A DNA stretch of 8,557 nucleotides. It comes from Halobacteriales archaeon. Its GTDB lineage: Archaea > Halobacteriota > Halobacteria > Halobacteriales > Hikarchaeaceae. Each line of letters opens with the position of its first letter. Positions within the stretch are counted from its first letter, which is position 1. Shown piece after piece: positions 1 through 8,422 of the stretch. The DNA lies in NCBI GenBank assembly GCA_029941175.1, contig JAPYRM010000020.1, forward strand, positions 2,243 to 10,799. The letters run 5' to 3'. The translations under genes and the position numbers were made by a program. The notes beneath the pieces are model-generated. The model was given only the letters and a program-made list of their open reading frames with translations, did no database searches and had not been told where the DNA came from.

Positions 1-89
1 CATATTACTATCTTGATTTTAATCAACAGCGCTGCAAGCTACCCCGCATTTAAACTTAAAACTTTGCAAAAACATTTCCCATATCTAGA

Positions 90-184
90 AAAACTATATG
101 TTCCTTCGATGGTTTCTTAAAAAAACATGTTTTTAAAAAAGGTGTTGAAGGGTTTTTGAGGTTTGTGGCCGGAAAACTATATGT
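90..184. repeat. 12-bp direct repeat AAAACTATATGT, two copies
   Basis: The sequence AAAACTATATGT occurs at 90-101 and again at 173-184, 83 bases apart start to start, in the same orientation. Each copy reads like an archaeal promoter core, with an A-rich BRE-like part followed by the TATA-like CTATATG. The copies could be tandem promoters on the plus strand, a repeated regulator site, or coincidence in A/T-rich DNA. The repeat is directly visible; its function is inferred. Confidence 0.5.
121..134. repeat. Perfect 14-bp palindrome AAAAACATGTTTTT
   Basis: AAAAACATGTTTTT is its own reverse complement. It lies between the two copies of the AAAACTATATGT repeat and is embedded in a longer A/T run (TTAAAAAAA before, AAAAAA after). 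Such symmetry can be a dimeric regulator site. A-tract/T-tract DNA also makes palindromes by chance, so function is uncertain. Confidence 0.45.
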
Positions 185-263
185 GTGTCGAGTTCCCACA
201 CTCCCACAGTGACGAGAATCATTGAATAATCTCGTTCCGCACACTTAGCTGTGCGTTTGTTTT
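183..263 (+). terminator. Three consecutive small hairpins ending in a T-rich run
   Basis: Three inverted repeats follow one another. GTGTG (183-187) pairs with CACAC (197-201). ACGAGA (212-217) pairs with TCTCGT (230-235). CGCACA (238-243) pairs with TGTGCG (250-255) around a 6-base loop. The last is followed at once by TTTGTTTT (256-263), giving an intrinsic-terminator-like shape on the plus strand just upstream of the rpoH TATA-like box. It could end an upstream or intergenic transcript, insulating the polymerase operon, or be part of a short structured RNA. The pairings are seen in the sequence; the terminator role is inferred, since archaeal termination depends mainly on T-runs. Confidence 0.35.
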
Positions 264-269
264 AACAAG

Positions 270-277
270 TTTTAAAT
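270..277 (+). promoter_or_regulatory. TATA-like box of the putative rpoH operon promoter
   Basis: TTTTAAAT at 270-277 is preceded by an A-rich stretch (AACAAG) that could act as a BRE. Archaeal transcription starts about 25-27 bases beyond the box centre, which predicts a start near 299-302. That leaves a leader of about 47 bases before the preferred rpoH ATG at 348, or about 8 bases before an in-frame GTG at 309. No other box is better placed for the ATG. Confidence 0.45.
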
Positions 278-347
278 GGGTGGTCCTCTAACATAAGTAC
301 AATCTTTCGTGAGCAACGCCTCCACACCCCCTACTTTAAAAGCAACT

Positions 348-575
348 ATGTCTGATAGATCTAATCACAAACTTGTACCTTTGCATGAACTCTTGAACGA
401 AGATGAATCCGCCTCCCTGCTCGCAGAGTATCGGATTCGTCCATCAGATCTTCCAAAAATAAAACTTTCGGATTCTGCATTGCCACCTAATGTTTCTGTA
501 GGAGATATCATCAAGATTACTAGGAACTCTAGAACAACTGATACGGCAACCGTCTATCGGCTGGTGGTCACATGA
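348..575 (+). CDS. rpoH: DNA-directed RNA polymerase subunit H (RpoH, Rpb5 C-terminal homologue)
   Basis: Small polymerase subunit equivalent to the C-terminal domain of eukaryotic Rpb5; it binds the large A-type subunits near the downstream-DNA jaw and helps assembly. From the ATG at 348 the product is 75 residues, the usual family length, and shows the signature LPKIKLSD, the ALPPNVSVGDIIKI strand region and the end NSRTTDTATVYRLVV. An in-frame GTG at 309 would add 13 residues (MSNASTPPTLKAT) with no counterpart in the family; I prefer 348 on length and homology, although the GTG lies close to the predicted transcription start. Its TGA overlaps the rpoB2 start as ATGA at 572-575, implying translational coupling. 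It contains 10 acidic and 10 basic residues, whereas haloarchaeal RpoH is clearly acidic. Confidence 0.95.
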   Translation: MSDRSNHKLVPLHELLNEDESASLLAEYRIRPSDLPKIKLSDSALPPNVSVGDIIKITRNSRTTDTATVYRLVVT

Positions 576-2155
576 AACTCACTACTGATGATCGGCGCGC
601 TTTATCCGAATCTTATTTCTCAAAATCACGTCTCGCCGAACACCATTTTCGTTCCTTCAATTCTTTTCTTGAACATGGGATGCAAGATGTAGTTACTGAA
701 AAAAAAGTAATCGAAACAGATATTGGGGACAAAGGGGATGTTCCTCCCATCTATGTCGAACTAGGGAATATAAGAGTAACTAGCCCCCGTGTACGGGAAG
801 CAGATGGTTCTGAAGATATTCTATACCCTCAGGAAGCTCGACTGCGAAATCTCACCTATTCTGCTCCTTTATTCATGGAAATGAGCATCCTACAAGGTCG
901 CGGTGACCATGCCACAGTATTAGACAAATCTGAAATTAAGATCGGAAGAATGCCCATCATGTTGAGGTCCAATGTTTGCAATATTTCTGATTTTACACCC
1001 GAAGAATTAATCGAAATCGGAGAAGACCCCGAAGACCCTGGTGGCTATTTTATAGTCAATGGTTCTGAGCGCGTTTTAATGACGTCTGAAGATCTCTCTC
1101 CTAATAAAATCATAGCAGAGTATGATTCCCGGTATGGTGATCAAATCCAAGTAGCCAAGACGTTCAGCCAACGCCGTGGATACCGTGCACTTGTACTAGT
1201 CGAACGATCCCGTGGCGGCATACTTGAAGTTAATTTCCCTAGCATCTCTGGATTTGTAAATTTCGTGACGCTGGTACGTGCACTTGGATTGGAACGCGAC
1301 GAAGAAATTGTAAAAAGAGTTTCAGATGATCCCGAGGTTATCAAATTCATGTTAGAAAATCTCGAGGAAGCTACTGTACAAACTCACGAAGAAGCAATTC
1401 AGAAATTAGGTAGCCGCGTCGCAAGCGGACAAGGACGAAATTATCAACTAAAACGAGCAACATATATTATCGACCGTTATCTACTTCCACATTTACATCA
1501 ATCTGGATTTTCCGATGAAGATACTCGAATTGCTAAAGCATATTATCTCTGTAGGATGGCAGAAGCTTGCTTTGAACTCGCATTGGGACGCCGTGCCCCC
1601 GACGATAAGGATCACTACTCCAATAAACGTTTGAAAGTATCTGGGGATTTGATGCAGGATCTATTTAGAACTGCGTTAAACAAACTCGCCCGAGATGTAA
1701 AGTACCAACTAGAACGTGCACATATGCGAAATCGAAATCTCACTGTTAGCACTGTCGTACGATCAGACGTCCTTACAGAACGGCTAGAACACCCGCTTGC
1801 AACCGGCAATTGGGTTGGAGGGCGCTCTGGAGTCTCCCAACTAGTCGACCGAACTGATTTCATGGGAGTTTTATCACACCTACGGCGTCTAAGGAGTCCA
1901 CTCTCGCGCAGCCAACCACATTTCGAAGCTCGCGACCTTCATGCTACCCAGTGGGGTAGAATTTGTCCCTCCGAAACTCCAGAAGGACCTAATTGCGGCT
2001 TGGTAAAGAATTTTGCACAGTCAATGGAACTTTCCCAATCTGTTCCTGATTCCGAGAAACTCGTACACGAACTCTTTTCACTCGGTGTCAACCGACTTCC
2101 TGGATTCGCCGAATTAAATCCAAACGCCGTTTCCCTCGAAGAGGAGGCGTCTTAA
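572..2155 (+). CDS. rpoB2: DNA-directed RNA polymerase subunit B'' (N-terminal half of beta/Rpb2)
   Basis: N-terminal half of the second-largest polymerase subunit, covering the protrusion, lobe and fork regions. At 527 residues it matches the size of split B'' subunits in Halobacteria and methanogens. Visible markers are VNGSERVLM (162-170) of the protrusion, [10 protein letters not shown] (344-353) and, near the C-terminus (454-480), the strongly conserved fork block with [24 protein letters not shown] and the following VKN. In polymerases with one long B subunit the chain continues here; the stop at 2153-2155 is the natural split and not a frameshift, because the next gene begins with its own start and a ribosome-binding site. 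The ATG overlaps the rpoH stop by 4 bases. No intein interrupts the conserved blocks. Confidence 0.98.
   Translation: MKLTTDDRRALSESYFSKSRLAEHHFRSFNSFLEHGMQDVVTEKKVIETDIGDKGDVPPIYVELGNIRVTSPRVREADGSEDILYPQEARLRNLTYSAPLFMEMSILQGRGDHATVLDKSEIKIGRMPIMLRSNVCNISDFTPEELIEIGEDPEDPGGYFIVNGSERVLMTSEDLSPNKIIAEYDSRYGDQIQVAKTFSQRRGYRALVLVERSRGGILEVNFPSISGFVNFVTLVRALGLERDEEIVKRVSDDPEVIKFMLENLEEATVQTHEEAIQKLGSRVASGQGRNYQLKRATYIIDRYLLPHLHQSGFSDEDTRIAKAYYLCRMAEACFELALGRRAPDDKDHYSNKRLKVSGDLMQDLFRTALNKLARDVKYQLERAHMRNRNLTVSTVVRSDVLTERLEHPLATGNWVGGRSGVSQLVDRTDFMGVLSHLRRLRSPLSRSQPHFEARDLHATQWGRICPSETPEGPNCGLVKNFAQSMELSQSVPDSEKLVHELFSLGVNRLPGFAELNPNAVSLEEEAS
2141..2147 (+). promoter_or_regulatory. Shine-Dalgarno-like site for rpoB1
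   Basis: GAGGAGG lies 10 bases before the ATG at 2158, inside the last Glu codons of rpoB2. It is the clearest ribosome-binding site in the window and supports 2158 as the start of rpoB1. The other junctions have none or only weak purine runs, such as GGGGG at 6898-6902 before rpoA2. Part of the match may simply reflect Glu codons. Confidence 0.5.
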
Positions 2156-2157
2156 TC

Positions 2158-3981
2158 ATGGTAAGAGAAGCAAAAGTTTACTTGAGTGGTAGTCTCGTCG
2201 GAACTCATCCAAAACCACATGTCCTTGTATCCCGACTCAAAAATCTCCGAAGATCCAATTCCATGAGCGGTATGGTAAATGTTTCCTATAACGCTGGAAC
2301 AAACGAAGTCATAGTCAATGCCGATGCTGGGCGAGCTAGACGGCCTCTTTTAGTTGTAATTGACGGTGAATTATCTATCACCCGTGAAGAAATGGATCAA
2401 TTCAACTCAGGGGCGATCACCTTCTCTGATTTAACGAAGGGTGGGCGGATCGAATTCATTGACGCAGAAGAAGAAGAAGATCTTTTAGTTGCTCTTAATG
2501 AAGAGGACATTTCTCCAGAAACCACTCACATGGAAATTGACCCTCAATTGATTTTTGGAATAGGGGCGGGCATGGTGCCTTACCCTGAACACAACGCTTC
2601 TCCTAGGATCACGATGGGTTCTGGTATGATGAAGCAATCTCTAGGGATGTGCGCAGCAAATTACCGAATCAGGCCCGACACTAGACAGCATTTACTTCAA
2701 TATCCTCAATTAGCTCTAGTAACTACTCAAACCTCGCAACAAATTGGATACGACGACCGTCCAGCAGCACAGAACTTTGTTGTAGCAGTAATGTCTTACG
2801 AAGGTTTCAATATAGAAGATGCTCTAGTCATGAACCAAGGTTCTATCGACCGAGCACTAGGCAGATCTCACTTTTTCAGAACCTATGAAGGATCAGAACG
2901 AAGATATCCTGGTGGACAAGAAGACCGATTTGAGATACCAGACCAAGAAATTAGAGGCGCTAGGGGTGAGGAATATTACGCCCATCTATCAGAAGATGGA
3001 ATAGTCGAACCAGAAACAACTGTCCATGAGAACGACGTTTTGCTGGGAAAAACATCCCCTCCTAGATTCTTAGAAGAGCCTAATGACATGGGTGGGTTAT
3101 CTCCTCAGAAACGAAGAGAAACGAGCGTGACAATGCGATCTGGAGAACGCGGAATTGTCGATACTGTAACTATAATGGAAGGTGAAGACGGATCCAAATT
3201 AGCAAAGGTAAGCGTTCGGGACCAACGAATCCCAGAACTAGGTGATAAATTCGCCTCTAGGCATGGTCAGAAAGGAGTACTAGGGCATATAGCCCCTCAA
3301 GAAGACATGCCCTTTACTAGTGAAGGTGTCGTACCCGATCTAGTCATAAATCCCCATGCTCTCCCTTCTCGAATGACCGTTGGACACGTTCTCGAAATGT
3401 TAGGTGGGAAGGTGGGTTCTCTCGAAGGACGCAGAGTCAACGGAACTGCATTTACTGGAGAGGACGGAGATAGCCTTAGACAATCAATAGAAGATCATGG
3501 ATTCATGTCTTCCGGAAAAGAGACGATGCATTCTGGTGTCACTGGAGAAAAAATTCAAGCTGATATATTTGTCGGAGTCATTCTATATCATAAACTCTAC
3601 CATATGGTCAGCAATAAATTACATTCACGATCACGTGGACCCGTCCAAGTCCTAACCCGACAACCCACCGAAGGGCGTGCCCGCGAAGGTGGGCTTCGTG
3701 TAGGTGAGATGGAACGTGATGTACTTATCGGACATGGGGCAGCATTAACGTTGAAAGAACGTCTCTTAGATGAGTCCGATCGCGAATCCATTCCCGTTTG
3801 TGGCTCTTGCGGCATGGTGGCAGTAGAACACCGAGCACACCACCGTGTGTATTGCCCTAATTGCGGAGAGGAAACAGATATACATGAGGTAGAAATGAGC
3901 TATGCATTCAAGCTTCTTCTAGATGAAATGAAGGCTCTCGGGATCGCACCTCGATTACAACTAGATTATTCAGTTTACTGA
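2158..3981 (+). CDS. rpoB1: DNA-directed RNA polymerase subunit B' (C-terminal half of beta/Rpb2)
   Basis: C-terminal half of the second-largest subunit, containing the external domains, hybrid-binding region, wall, anchor and clamp-contacting end. Its 607 residues match haloarchaeal B' (about 605-610). Markers in order: [15 protein letters not shown] (53-67); AEEEEDL (103-109); [16 protein letters not shown] (146-161); [12 protein letters not shown] (215-226) next to the catalytic centre; [12 protein letters not shown] (362-373), carrying conserved Lys and Arg residues that contact the RNA-DNA hybrid; [20 protein letters not shown] (501-520); and a C-terminal zinc ribbon with Cys548, Cys551, Cys566 and Cys569. 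It starts 2 bases after the rpoB2 stop. The N-terminus is a few residues shorter than haloarchaeal homologues I recall. No intein is present at the sites where archaeal B genes sometimes carry one. Confidence 0.98.
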   Translation: MVREAKVYLSGSLVGTHPKPHVLVSRLKNLRRSNSMSGMVNVSYNAGTNEVIVNADAGRARRPLLVVIDGELSITREEMDQFNSGAITFSDLTKGGRIEFIDAEEEEDLLVALNEEDISPETTHMEIDPQLIFGIGAGMVPYPEHNASPRITMGSGMMKQSLGMCAANYRIRPDTRQHLLQYPQLALVTTQTSQQIGYDDRPAAQNFVVAVMSYEGFNIEDALVMNQGSIDRALGRSHFFRTYEGSERRYPGGQEDRFEIPDQEIRGARGEEYYAHLSEDGIVEPETTVHENDVLLGKTSPPRFLEEPNDMGGLSPQKRRETSVTMRSGERGIVDTVTIMEGEDGSKLAKVSVRDQRIPELGDKFASRHGQKGVLGHIAPQEDMPFTSEGVVPDLVINPHALPSRMTVGHVLEMLGGKVGSLEGRRVNGTAFTGEDGDSLRQSIEDHGFMSSGKETMHSGVTGEKIQADIFVGVILYHKLYHMVSNKLHSRSRGPVQVLTRQPTEGRAREGGLRVGEMERDVLIGHGAALTLKERLLDESDRESIPVCGSCGMVAVEHRAHHRVYCPNCGEETDIHEVEMSYAFKLLLDEMKALGIAPRLQLDYSVY

Positions 3982-3987
3982 TCAATT

Positions 3988-6909
3988 ATGAGAACAATAC
4001 AAACACCAAAAGAAATTAAGTCAATCACCTTTGGTCTGATGGACCCCGACGAATATCGCGAAATGTCCGCAACCAAAGTAATAACTGCAGACACTTACGA
4101 CGACGACGGATTCCCCATTGATATGGGGCTCATGGACCCTCGACTGGGTGTAATAGACCCCGGTTTGGAATGCCGAACGTGTGGACAGAGGGCAGGTTCT
4201 TGCAATGGGCACTTCGGACACATCGAACTCGCCGCGCCGGTTATACATGTCAGCTTTTCAAAACTCATCCGAAGACTTCTTCGAACGACCTGTAGAAAAT
4301 GTTCTAGAATACTCTTAACCGACGAAGAAAAAGTTGGTATAAAAGAGAACTACAAACGTGCTTCAACGCTAATACTTTCTCCGGAAACTGTGGCTAAAGA
4401 TATCGTTAGAATGACAAAGAAACATGACCTTTGTCCTCATCCCGATTGTGGTGCACCACAATATGATATTCAACATGAAAAACCCACAACTTTTTACGAA
4501 GTACAAGATGTTCTCTCAATCGATTATCCCAATCTAATTCTCGAAGCAATGCAACCCGACCCCGAGGACGAAACTTCCACTGGTGTTTCTCCTCAAGAAC
4601 TATCCGAACTAACAAAAATGCCTCTAGATCGAATTAACCAAATAATTTCTGGCGAATTCCGACCTCTAGAAGAAAATAGAATTGCAATTCAGAAAGCACT
4701 CAAAACCAATCTCACAGTAAAAGATGCCAATAAGCTAATGCCATCCGAAATTCGCGATTGGTTCGAAGACATACCCAACGATGATTTAGAGCTATTGGGG
4801 ATCGATCCTATTCATTCTAGGCCCGAATGTATGATTTTGACAGTTCTTCCAGTTCCTCCAGTCACCACTCGCCCCTCGATAACCCTAGACAATGGACAAA
4901 GATCCGAAGACGATCTCACTCATAAACTTGTAGACATAATTCGTATCAACCAACGTTTCATGGAAAACCGAGAAGCTGGGGCACCTCAATTAATCATTGA
5001 AGATCTTTGGGAATTGTTACAATACCACGTAACCACTTTCATGGACAATGAGATTTCTGGAACCCCCCCTGCCCGTCACAGATCTGGCCGTCCCTTGAAA
5101 ACACTTTCCCAGCGTCTAAAAGGAAAAGAAGGCCGATTCCGTGGGAGTTTGTCTGGAAAACGTGTCAACTTTTCTGCACGTACTGTAATCAGTCCCGACC
5201 CCACACTTTCCCTAAATGAAGTGGGCGTGCCCGAAGCTGTCGCGATAGAAATGACACAGACTATGATAATAAATGATTCCAATATGGCACTTGTACGTCT
5301 TTATATCCAAAACGGTCCCTATGTCCACCCTGGTGCAAATTATGTCACCCGTGAAGATGGTAGGAGACTCAAAGTAACTGAGAAAAACTGTACGGAACTT
5401 GCTGAAAGAATCGAGGTTGGTTGGACCGTTAACCGCCATTTGATCGATGGAGATATAGTTCTATTCAACCGCCAACCTTCCCTTCATAGAATGTCTATAA
5501 TGGCACATGAAGTTGTAGTCATGCCCCACAAAACTTTCAGACTCAACACAGTTGTTTGTCCCCCTTATAATGCAGATTTTGATGGGGACGAAATGAATCT
5601 CCACGCATTGCAGAATGAAGAAGCAAGGGCCGAAGCACGTGTACTCATGCGAGTACAAGAACAAATACTCTCCCCCCGATTCGGAGAAAATATTATTGGG
5701 GCAATTCAAGATCATATCACTGGGACTTATTTGTTAACTCATGAAAACCCCAGCTTCAACGAAACCCAAGCATTGGATTTACTTCGAACCACTAGTATTG
5801 ATGAGTTGCCTCCTGCAGACTTTGTAGGGGATGACGGAATCGAACGATGGTATGGTAGGACAATTTTTTCTGAACTTTTACCCCGGCAATTAGACTTGGA
5901 GTTTTCTTCTTCAGTAGGTGATACTGTTGTAATTCAAAGTGGTCAATTGATCGGTGGGACAATCGATGAAAAGGGTGTTGGTGCATTTGGAGGTGTCATC
6001 GTCGATACAATTTTCAAAAAATTCGGTTCAAACCGCGCAAGAGTCTTCATCAATGAAGTATCCGGATTGGCAATGAGGGCAATAATGCATTTTGGATTCT
6101 CTATAGGAATCGATGACGAATCGATCCCAAAAACTGCACAGGGACAAATAAACGAAGCAATTATAGATGCCCATCAACAAGTAGCGACCCTAATTCAATC
6201 ATATGAAGATGGGGAGTTAGAGTCACTCCCCGGGAGAAATGAACTGGAAACACTCGAATTAAAAATAATGGGGGTTTTAGGCGAAACTCGAAACACCGCC
6301 GGGACCATTGCAGAGCAGAACTTTCCCGATATAAACCCTGCTGTTATTATGGCCCAATCTGGGGCAAGAGGTTCTTTACTTAATCTAACCCAAATGGCTG
6401 CTGCAGTAGGTCAACAAGCAGTTCGCGGAGAACGAATAAACCGTGGTTACGAAGATAGAACTCTTAGCCATTTCCCCCGAAATGATCTCACAGCACCAGC
6501 GCGTGGGTTTGTTGAAAATTCTTATACTACCGGTCTTACTCCTACTGAATTTTTCTTCCACGCTATGGGTGGCCGAGAAGGGCTAGTAGATACTGCAGTT
6601 AGGACTTCTAAATCTGGTTATCTCCAACGCAGATTAATCAACGCTCTTTCTGAACTCGAAGTCCAATACGACGGAACAATTCGTGATAGTAACAATAGAA
6701 TCATTCAATTCGAATTCGGTGAAGATGGACTTTCCCCCACTCTAGTTTCTCATAGCAGCGATTTCTCAATTAATGTTTCAGAAATTGCTCAGAGAGTTCT
6801 TCACCCAGAAACCTCACCCCCACAAGTAGAAGGAGTTGGTTTCAGTGTCAGATCAGGTGGCCCCACCCGCCTCTCTGAACATGACGATTCCTCAAAAGGG
6901 GGCAATTAA
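3988..6909 (+). CDS. rpoA1: DNA-directed RNA polymerase subunit A' (N-terminal part of beta'/Rpb1)
   Basis: Largest fragment of the catalytic subunit. Seen in order: clamp core with [13 protein letters not shown] (48-60); zinc site Cys62, Cys65, Cys72, His75; second zinc site Cys102, Cys105 with Cys149 and Cys154, the last pair spaced CX4C instead of the usual CX2C; a clamp-region insert (about 188-250) with a helix-turn-helix-like pattern at 199-243; [15 protein letters not shown] (284-298); [18 protein letters not shown] (383-400); catalytic loop [10 protein letters not shown] (528-537), whose Asp530, Asp532 and Asp534 hold the active-site Mg ion; and the bridge helix around [18 protein letters not shown] (861-878). 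At 973 residues it matches haloarchaeal A' and is about 90 longer than the crenarchaeal or methanococcal protein. The tail beyond 915 is Ser/Pro-rich and poorly conserved. It begins 6 bases after rpoB1. No intein disrupts the catalytic loop. Confidence 0.98.
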   Translation: MRTIQTPKEIKSITFGLMDPDEYREMSATKVITADTYDDDGFPIDMGLMDPRLGVIDPGLECRTCGQRAGSCNGHFGHIELAAPVIHVSFSKLIRRLLRTTCRKCSRILLTDEEKVGIKENYKRASTLILSPETVAKDIVRMTKKHDLCPHPDCGAPQYDIQHEKPTTFYEVQDVLSIDYPNLILEAMQPDPEDETSTGVSPQELSELTKMPLDRINQIISGEFRPLEENRIAIQKALKTNLTVKDANKLMPSEIRDWFEDIPNDDLELLGIDPIHSRPECMILTVLPVPPVTTRPSITLDNGQRSEDDLTHKLVDIIRINQRFMENREAGAPQLIIEDLWELLQYHVTTFMDNEISGTPPARHRSGRPLKTLSQRLKGKEGRFRGSLSGKRVNFSARTVISPDPTLSLNEVGVPEAVAIEMTQTMIINDSNMALVRLYIQNGPYVHPGANYVTREDGRRLKVTEKNCTELAERIEVGWTVNRHLIDGDIVLFNRQPSLHRMSIMAHEVVVMPHKTFRLNTVVCPPYNADFDGDEMNLHALQNEEARAEARVLMRVQEQILSPRFGENIIGAIQDHITGTYLLTHENPSFNETQALDLLRTTSIDELPPADFVGDDGIERWYGRTIFSELLPRQLDLEFSSSVGDTVVIQSGQLIGGTIDEKGVGAFGGVIVDTIFKKFGSNRARVFINEVSGLAMRAIMHFGFSIGIDDESIPKTAQGQINEAIIDAHQQVATLIQSYEDGELESLPGRNELETLELKIMGVLGETRNTAGTIAEQNFPDINPAVIMAQSGARGSLLNLTQMAAAVGQQAVRGERINRGYEDRTLSHFPRNDLTAPARGFVENSYTTGLTPTEFFFHAMGGREGLVDTAVRTSKSGYLQRRLINALSELEVQYDGTIRDSNNRIIQFEFGEDGLSPTLVSHSSDFSINVSEIAQRVLHPETSPPQVEGVGFSVRSGGPTRLSEHDDSSKGGN

Positions 6910-6911
6910 TA

Positions 6912-8357
6912 ATGGCAAAAGTAACAAGTGCAATCCAAGAAATCGTGAGCTCTAAAGATCTTCCCGTCCGCCTCAAAGAAGATTTAATTTCCACATTCCA
7001 AGAGTTAGATAAAGTTACAAAAACACAAGCACAATCTATAGCAACTGAAGTAGAACTAGTTTATCTTCGTTCCCGCGTTGAACCTCTTGAACCTGTAGGA
7101 ACCGTTTCAGCCCAAAGTATCGGAGAACCCGGAACTCAAATGACTATGAACACCTTCCACTACGCCGGTGTTGCAGAGATAGACGTTACCCAAGGACTCC
7201 CCCGTTTAATTGAGATAGTCGATGCCCGTCGCAACCCAAAAACACCTACCATGACAATTTATTTGGAAGACGATTATGCCCATGATCAAGAAAAAGCCTA
7301 TTCTGCAGTTTGGGAAATTGAAGCCTCTCCTCTAATATCTCTTGGAACTATCTCCACCGACCTAGAGGAGATGCACCTTAAAATTAATCTCAATAAAAAA
7401 ACTCTGATCACCCGTGGAATGAAACCCGATCAAGTTGCGGCAAAAATAGAAGAAAAATTAGATGTCAATCTCACTAGGAAAGGACATAAAATAATTGTCG
7501 CACCCACCACTACCACTTTCAGGGAATTACTTCAATTAGTATCTACACTCCGCACTCTAGTGTTCAAAGGAATCGAATCCATAGATCGAGTTGTTCTCCG
7601 AAAAGAAGTATTCGGCGATGCTGAAGGCGAATTCGTTCTTTACACAGAGGGATCTGCATTCGAAAAAGTTCTTAAAATAGAAGGTGTAGATGCCACCCGA
7701 ACCACTACGAATAACATTCATGAAATAAATCAAACTTTGGGAATAGAAGCAGCTAGGGAGGCTATTATTAATGAAACAAAGTCTACTCTAGATGGGCAAG
7801 GACTCGACGATGTAAACGTCAGACATCTCATGTTGGTCTCTGACATGATGACCTCTACAGGGGCCATTGAATCCATAGGCCGGCATGGTGTATCGGGAAC
7901 TAAAGGTTCCGTCCTCGCACGAGCCGCGTTCGAAGTAACTGTAAATCATTTAATCGAAGCAGCAGTATATGGTGAAAAAGACGATTTGAAAGGAGTAACT
8001 GAAAACGTCATTGTAGGCAAACCAATCAAATTGGGAACCGGAGACGTTTCACTCCGAATGCGTCATGGGTCCCATGTACCACCCGGCCTCAAAAAGAAAA
8101 GCAAGCCAAAACCTCCTCCTTCACCGAAAACCCCCGACCCCACTACGGAATCGGGACAATTTACATTTAAATTGACAGACCTTCCTGGCGTCGGTCCAAA
8201 AAAGGCAGAAGCACTATCAGAAGCCGGATTCACAACTTTGGAGTCTTTGTCCAATGCATCAGAGGATGACCTATGCGCCCTTCCTGGAATAAGTACTTCT
8301 TACGCAAATAAGCTTAAATCCACAATCGAAACCCTTCTAAAACAAAACAAAAAATAA
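6912..8357 (+). CDS. rpoA2: DNA-directed RNA polymerase subunit A'' with C-terminal helix-hairpin-helix extension
   Basis: C-terminal part of the catalytic subunit; it completes A' by supplying the trigger loop, the jaw and the last clamp segment. Seen: [20 protein letters not shown] (62-81), followed by [18 protein letters not shown] (82-99), the trigger loop block; [15 protein letters not shown] (218-232); [18 protein letters not shown] (297-314); [19 protein letters not shown] (323-341); and the closing [16 protein letters not shown] (368-383), where haloarchaeal A'' normally ends (about 400 residues). Here the chain runs on to 481: a Lys/Pro-rich linker (about 392-416) and a double helix-hairpin-helix module (418-477) with [12 protein letters not shown] (424-435) and [12 protein letters not shown] (457-468), resembling the RadA N-terminal domain and the N-terminal extension of haloarchaeal L32e. 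The extension is in frame with no break. The gene begins 2 bases after rpoA1. Confidence 0.97.
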   Translation: MAKVTSAIQEIVSSKDLPVRLKEDLISTFQELDKVTKTQAQSIATEVELVYLRSRVEPLEPVGTVSAQSIGEPGTQMTMNTFHYAGVAEIDVTQGLPRLIEIVDARRNPKTPTMTIYLEDDYAHDQEKAYSAVWEIEASPLISLGTISTDLEEMHLKINLNKKTLITRGMKPDQVAAKIEEKLDVNLTRKGHKIIVAPTTTTFRELLQLVSTLRTLVFKGIESIDRVVLRKEVFGDAEGEFVLYTEGSAFEKVLKIEGVDATRTTTNNIHEINQTLGIEAAREAIINETKSTLDGQGLDDVNVRHLMLVSDMMTSTGAIESIGRHGVSGTKGSVLARAAFEVTVNHLIEAAVYGEKDDLKGVTENVIVGKPIKLGTGDVSLRMRHGSHVPPGLKKKSKPKPPPSPKTPDPTTESGQFTFKLTDLPGVGPKKAEALSEAGFTTLESLSNASEDDLCALPGISTSYANKLKSTIETLLKQNKK

Positions 8358-8422
8358 TACTCTACGATACAACATAAAAACAAGGCCTTTAAATATGTAC
8401 ACTCGAAACACAACCTAATATA
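8358..8422 (+). promoter_or_regulatory. rpoA2-rps12 spacer with TATA-like promoter box for rps12
   Basis: TTTAAATA at 8388-8395 follows an A-rich stretch (ACATAAAAACAAGG) and is centred about 31 bases before the rps12 ATG. Transcription about 26 bases beyond the box centre would begin near 8418, giving a leader of roughly 5 bases, the near-leaderless arrangement common in archaea. No Shine-Dalgarno site precedes the ATG, in agreement. The spacer has no T-run or hairpin that I can see to end the polymerase transcript, so read-through remains possible. In haloarchaea a nusA gene usually occupies this interval; here 65 bases are too short for it. Confidence 0.55.

Larger units (their letters stand above)
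1..347. other. Upstream intergenic region without a convincing gene
   Basis: This A/T-rich stretch precedes the polymerase operon. All reading frames are short or look non-biological: the longest is on the minus strand (244 to 56, 62 codons) and resembles no protein I know. A plus-strand frame is open from the left edge to a stop at 118-120 (39 codons) and another to a stop at 51-53, so a few C-terminal codons of an upstream gene cannot be excluded. The first three bases (CAT) would be an ATG on the minus strand, so a divergent gene could begin at the edge. The region holds a TATA-like box for rpoH, a 12-bp direct repeat, a palindrome and consecutive hairpins, listed separately. I saw no tRNA T-arm motif on either strand. 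Confidence 0.75.

Noticed and set aside
1..120. Plus-strand open frame from the left edge to TAA at 118-120
   Set aside because: 39 codons with no recognisable motif. It could be the tail of an upstream gene, but nothing supports it over chance.
56..244. 62-codon minus-strand ORF upstream of rpoH
   Set aside because: Its composition resembles no known protein family, it overlaps the repeats and hairpins, and it has no visible promoter or ribosome-binding site; it fits chance in A/T-rich DNA.
183..263. tRNA gene in the hairpin-rich spacer
   Set aside because: The three stems do not form a cloverleaf, and there is no T-arm consensus or 7-bp acceptor stem on either strand.
1141..1863. Minus-strand ORFs inside rpoB2
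   Set aside because: Short antisense frames lying entirely within a strongly conserved coding gene; their sequences are low-complexity Ser/Arg-rich shadows.
2141..2160. The B''/B' junction as a frameshift or broken rpoB
   Set aside because: Split B subunits are normal in Halobacteria and methanogens; both halves have family-typical lengths and B' has its own ATG and ribosome-binding site.
5569..5598. Possible intein at the RpoA' active site or in RpoB'/RpoA''
   Set aside because: The [10 protein letters not shown] loop, the B' hybrid-binding block and the A'' trigger loop are all continuous, with no Hedgehog/intein-like sequence or length excess there.
4021..5986. Several minus-strand ORFs of 60-85 codons inside rpoA1
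   Set aside because: Antisense shadows of the conserved A' frame, with no motifs and no start signals.
6890..6914. The A'/A'' junction as a broken rpoA
   Set aside because: The split of the largest subunit is common to nearly all archaea and lies at the expected place between bridge helix and trigger loop.
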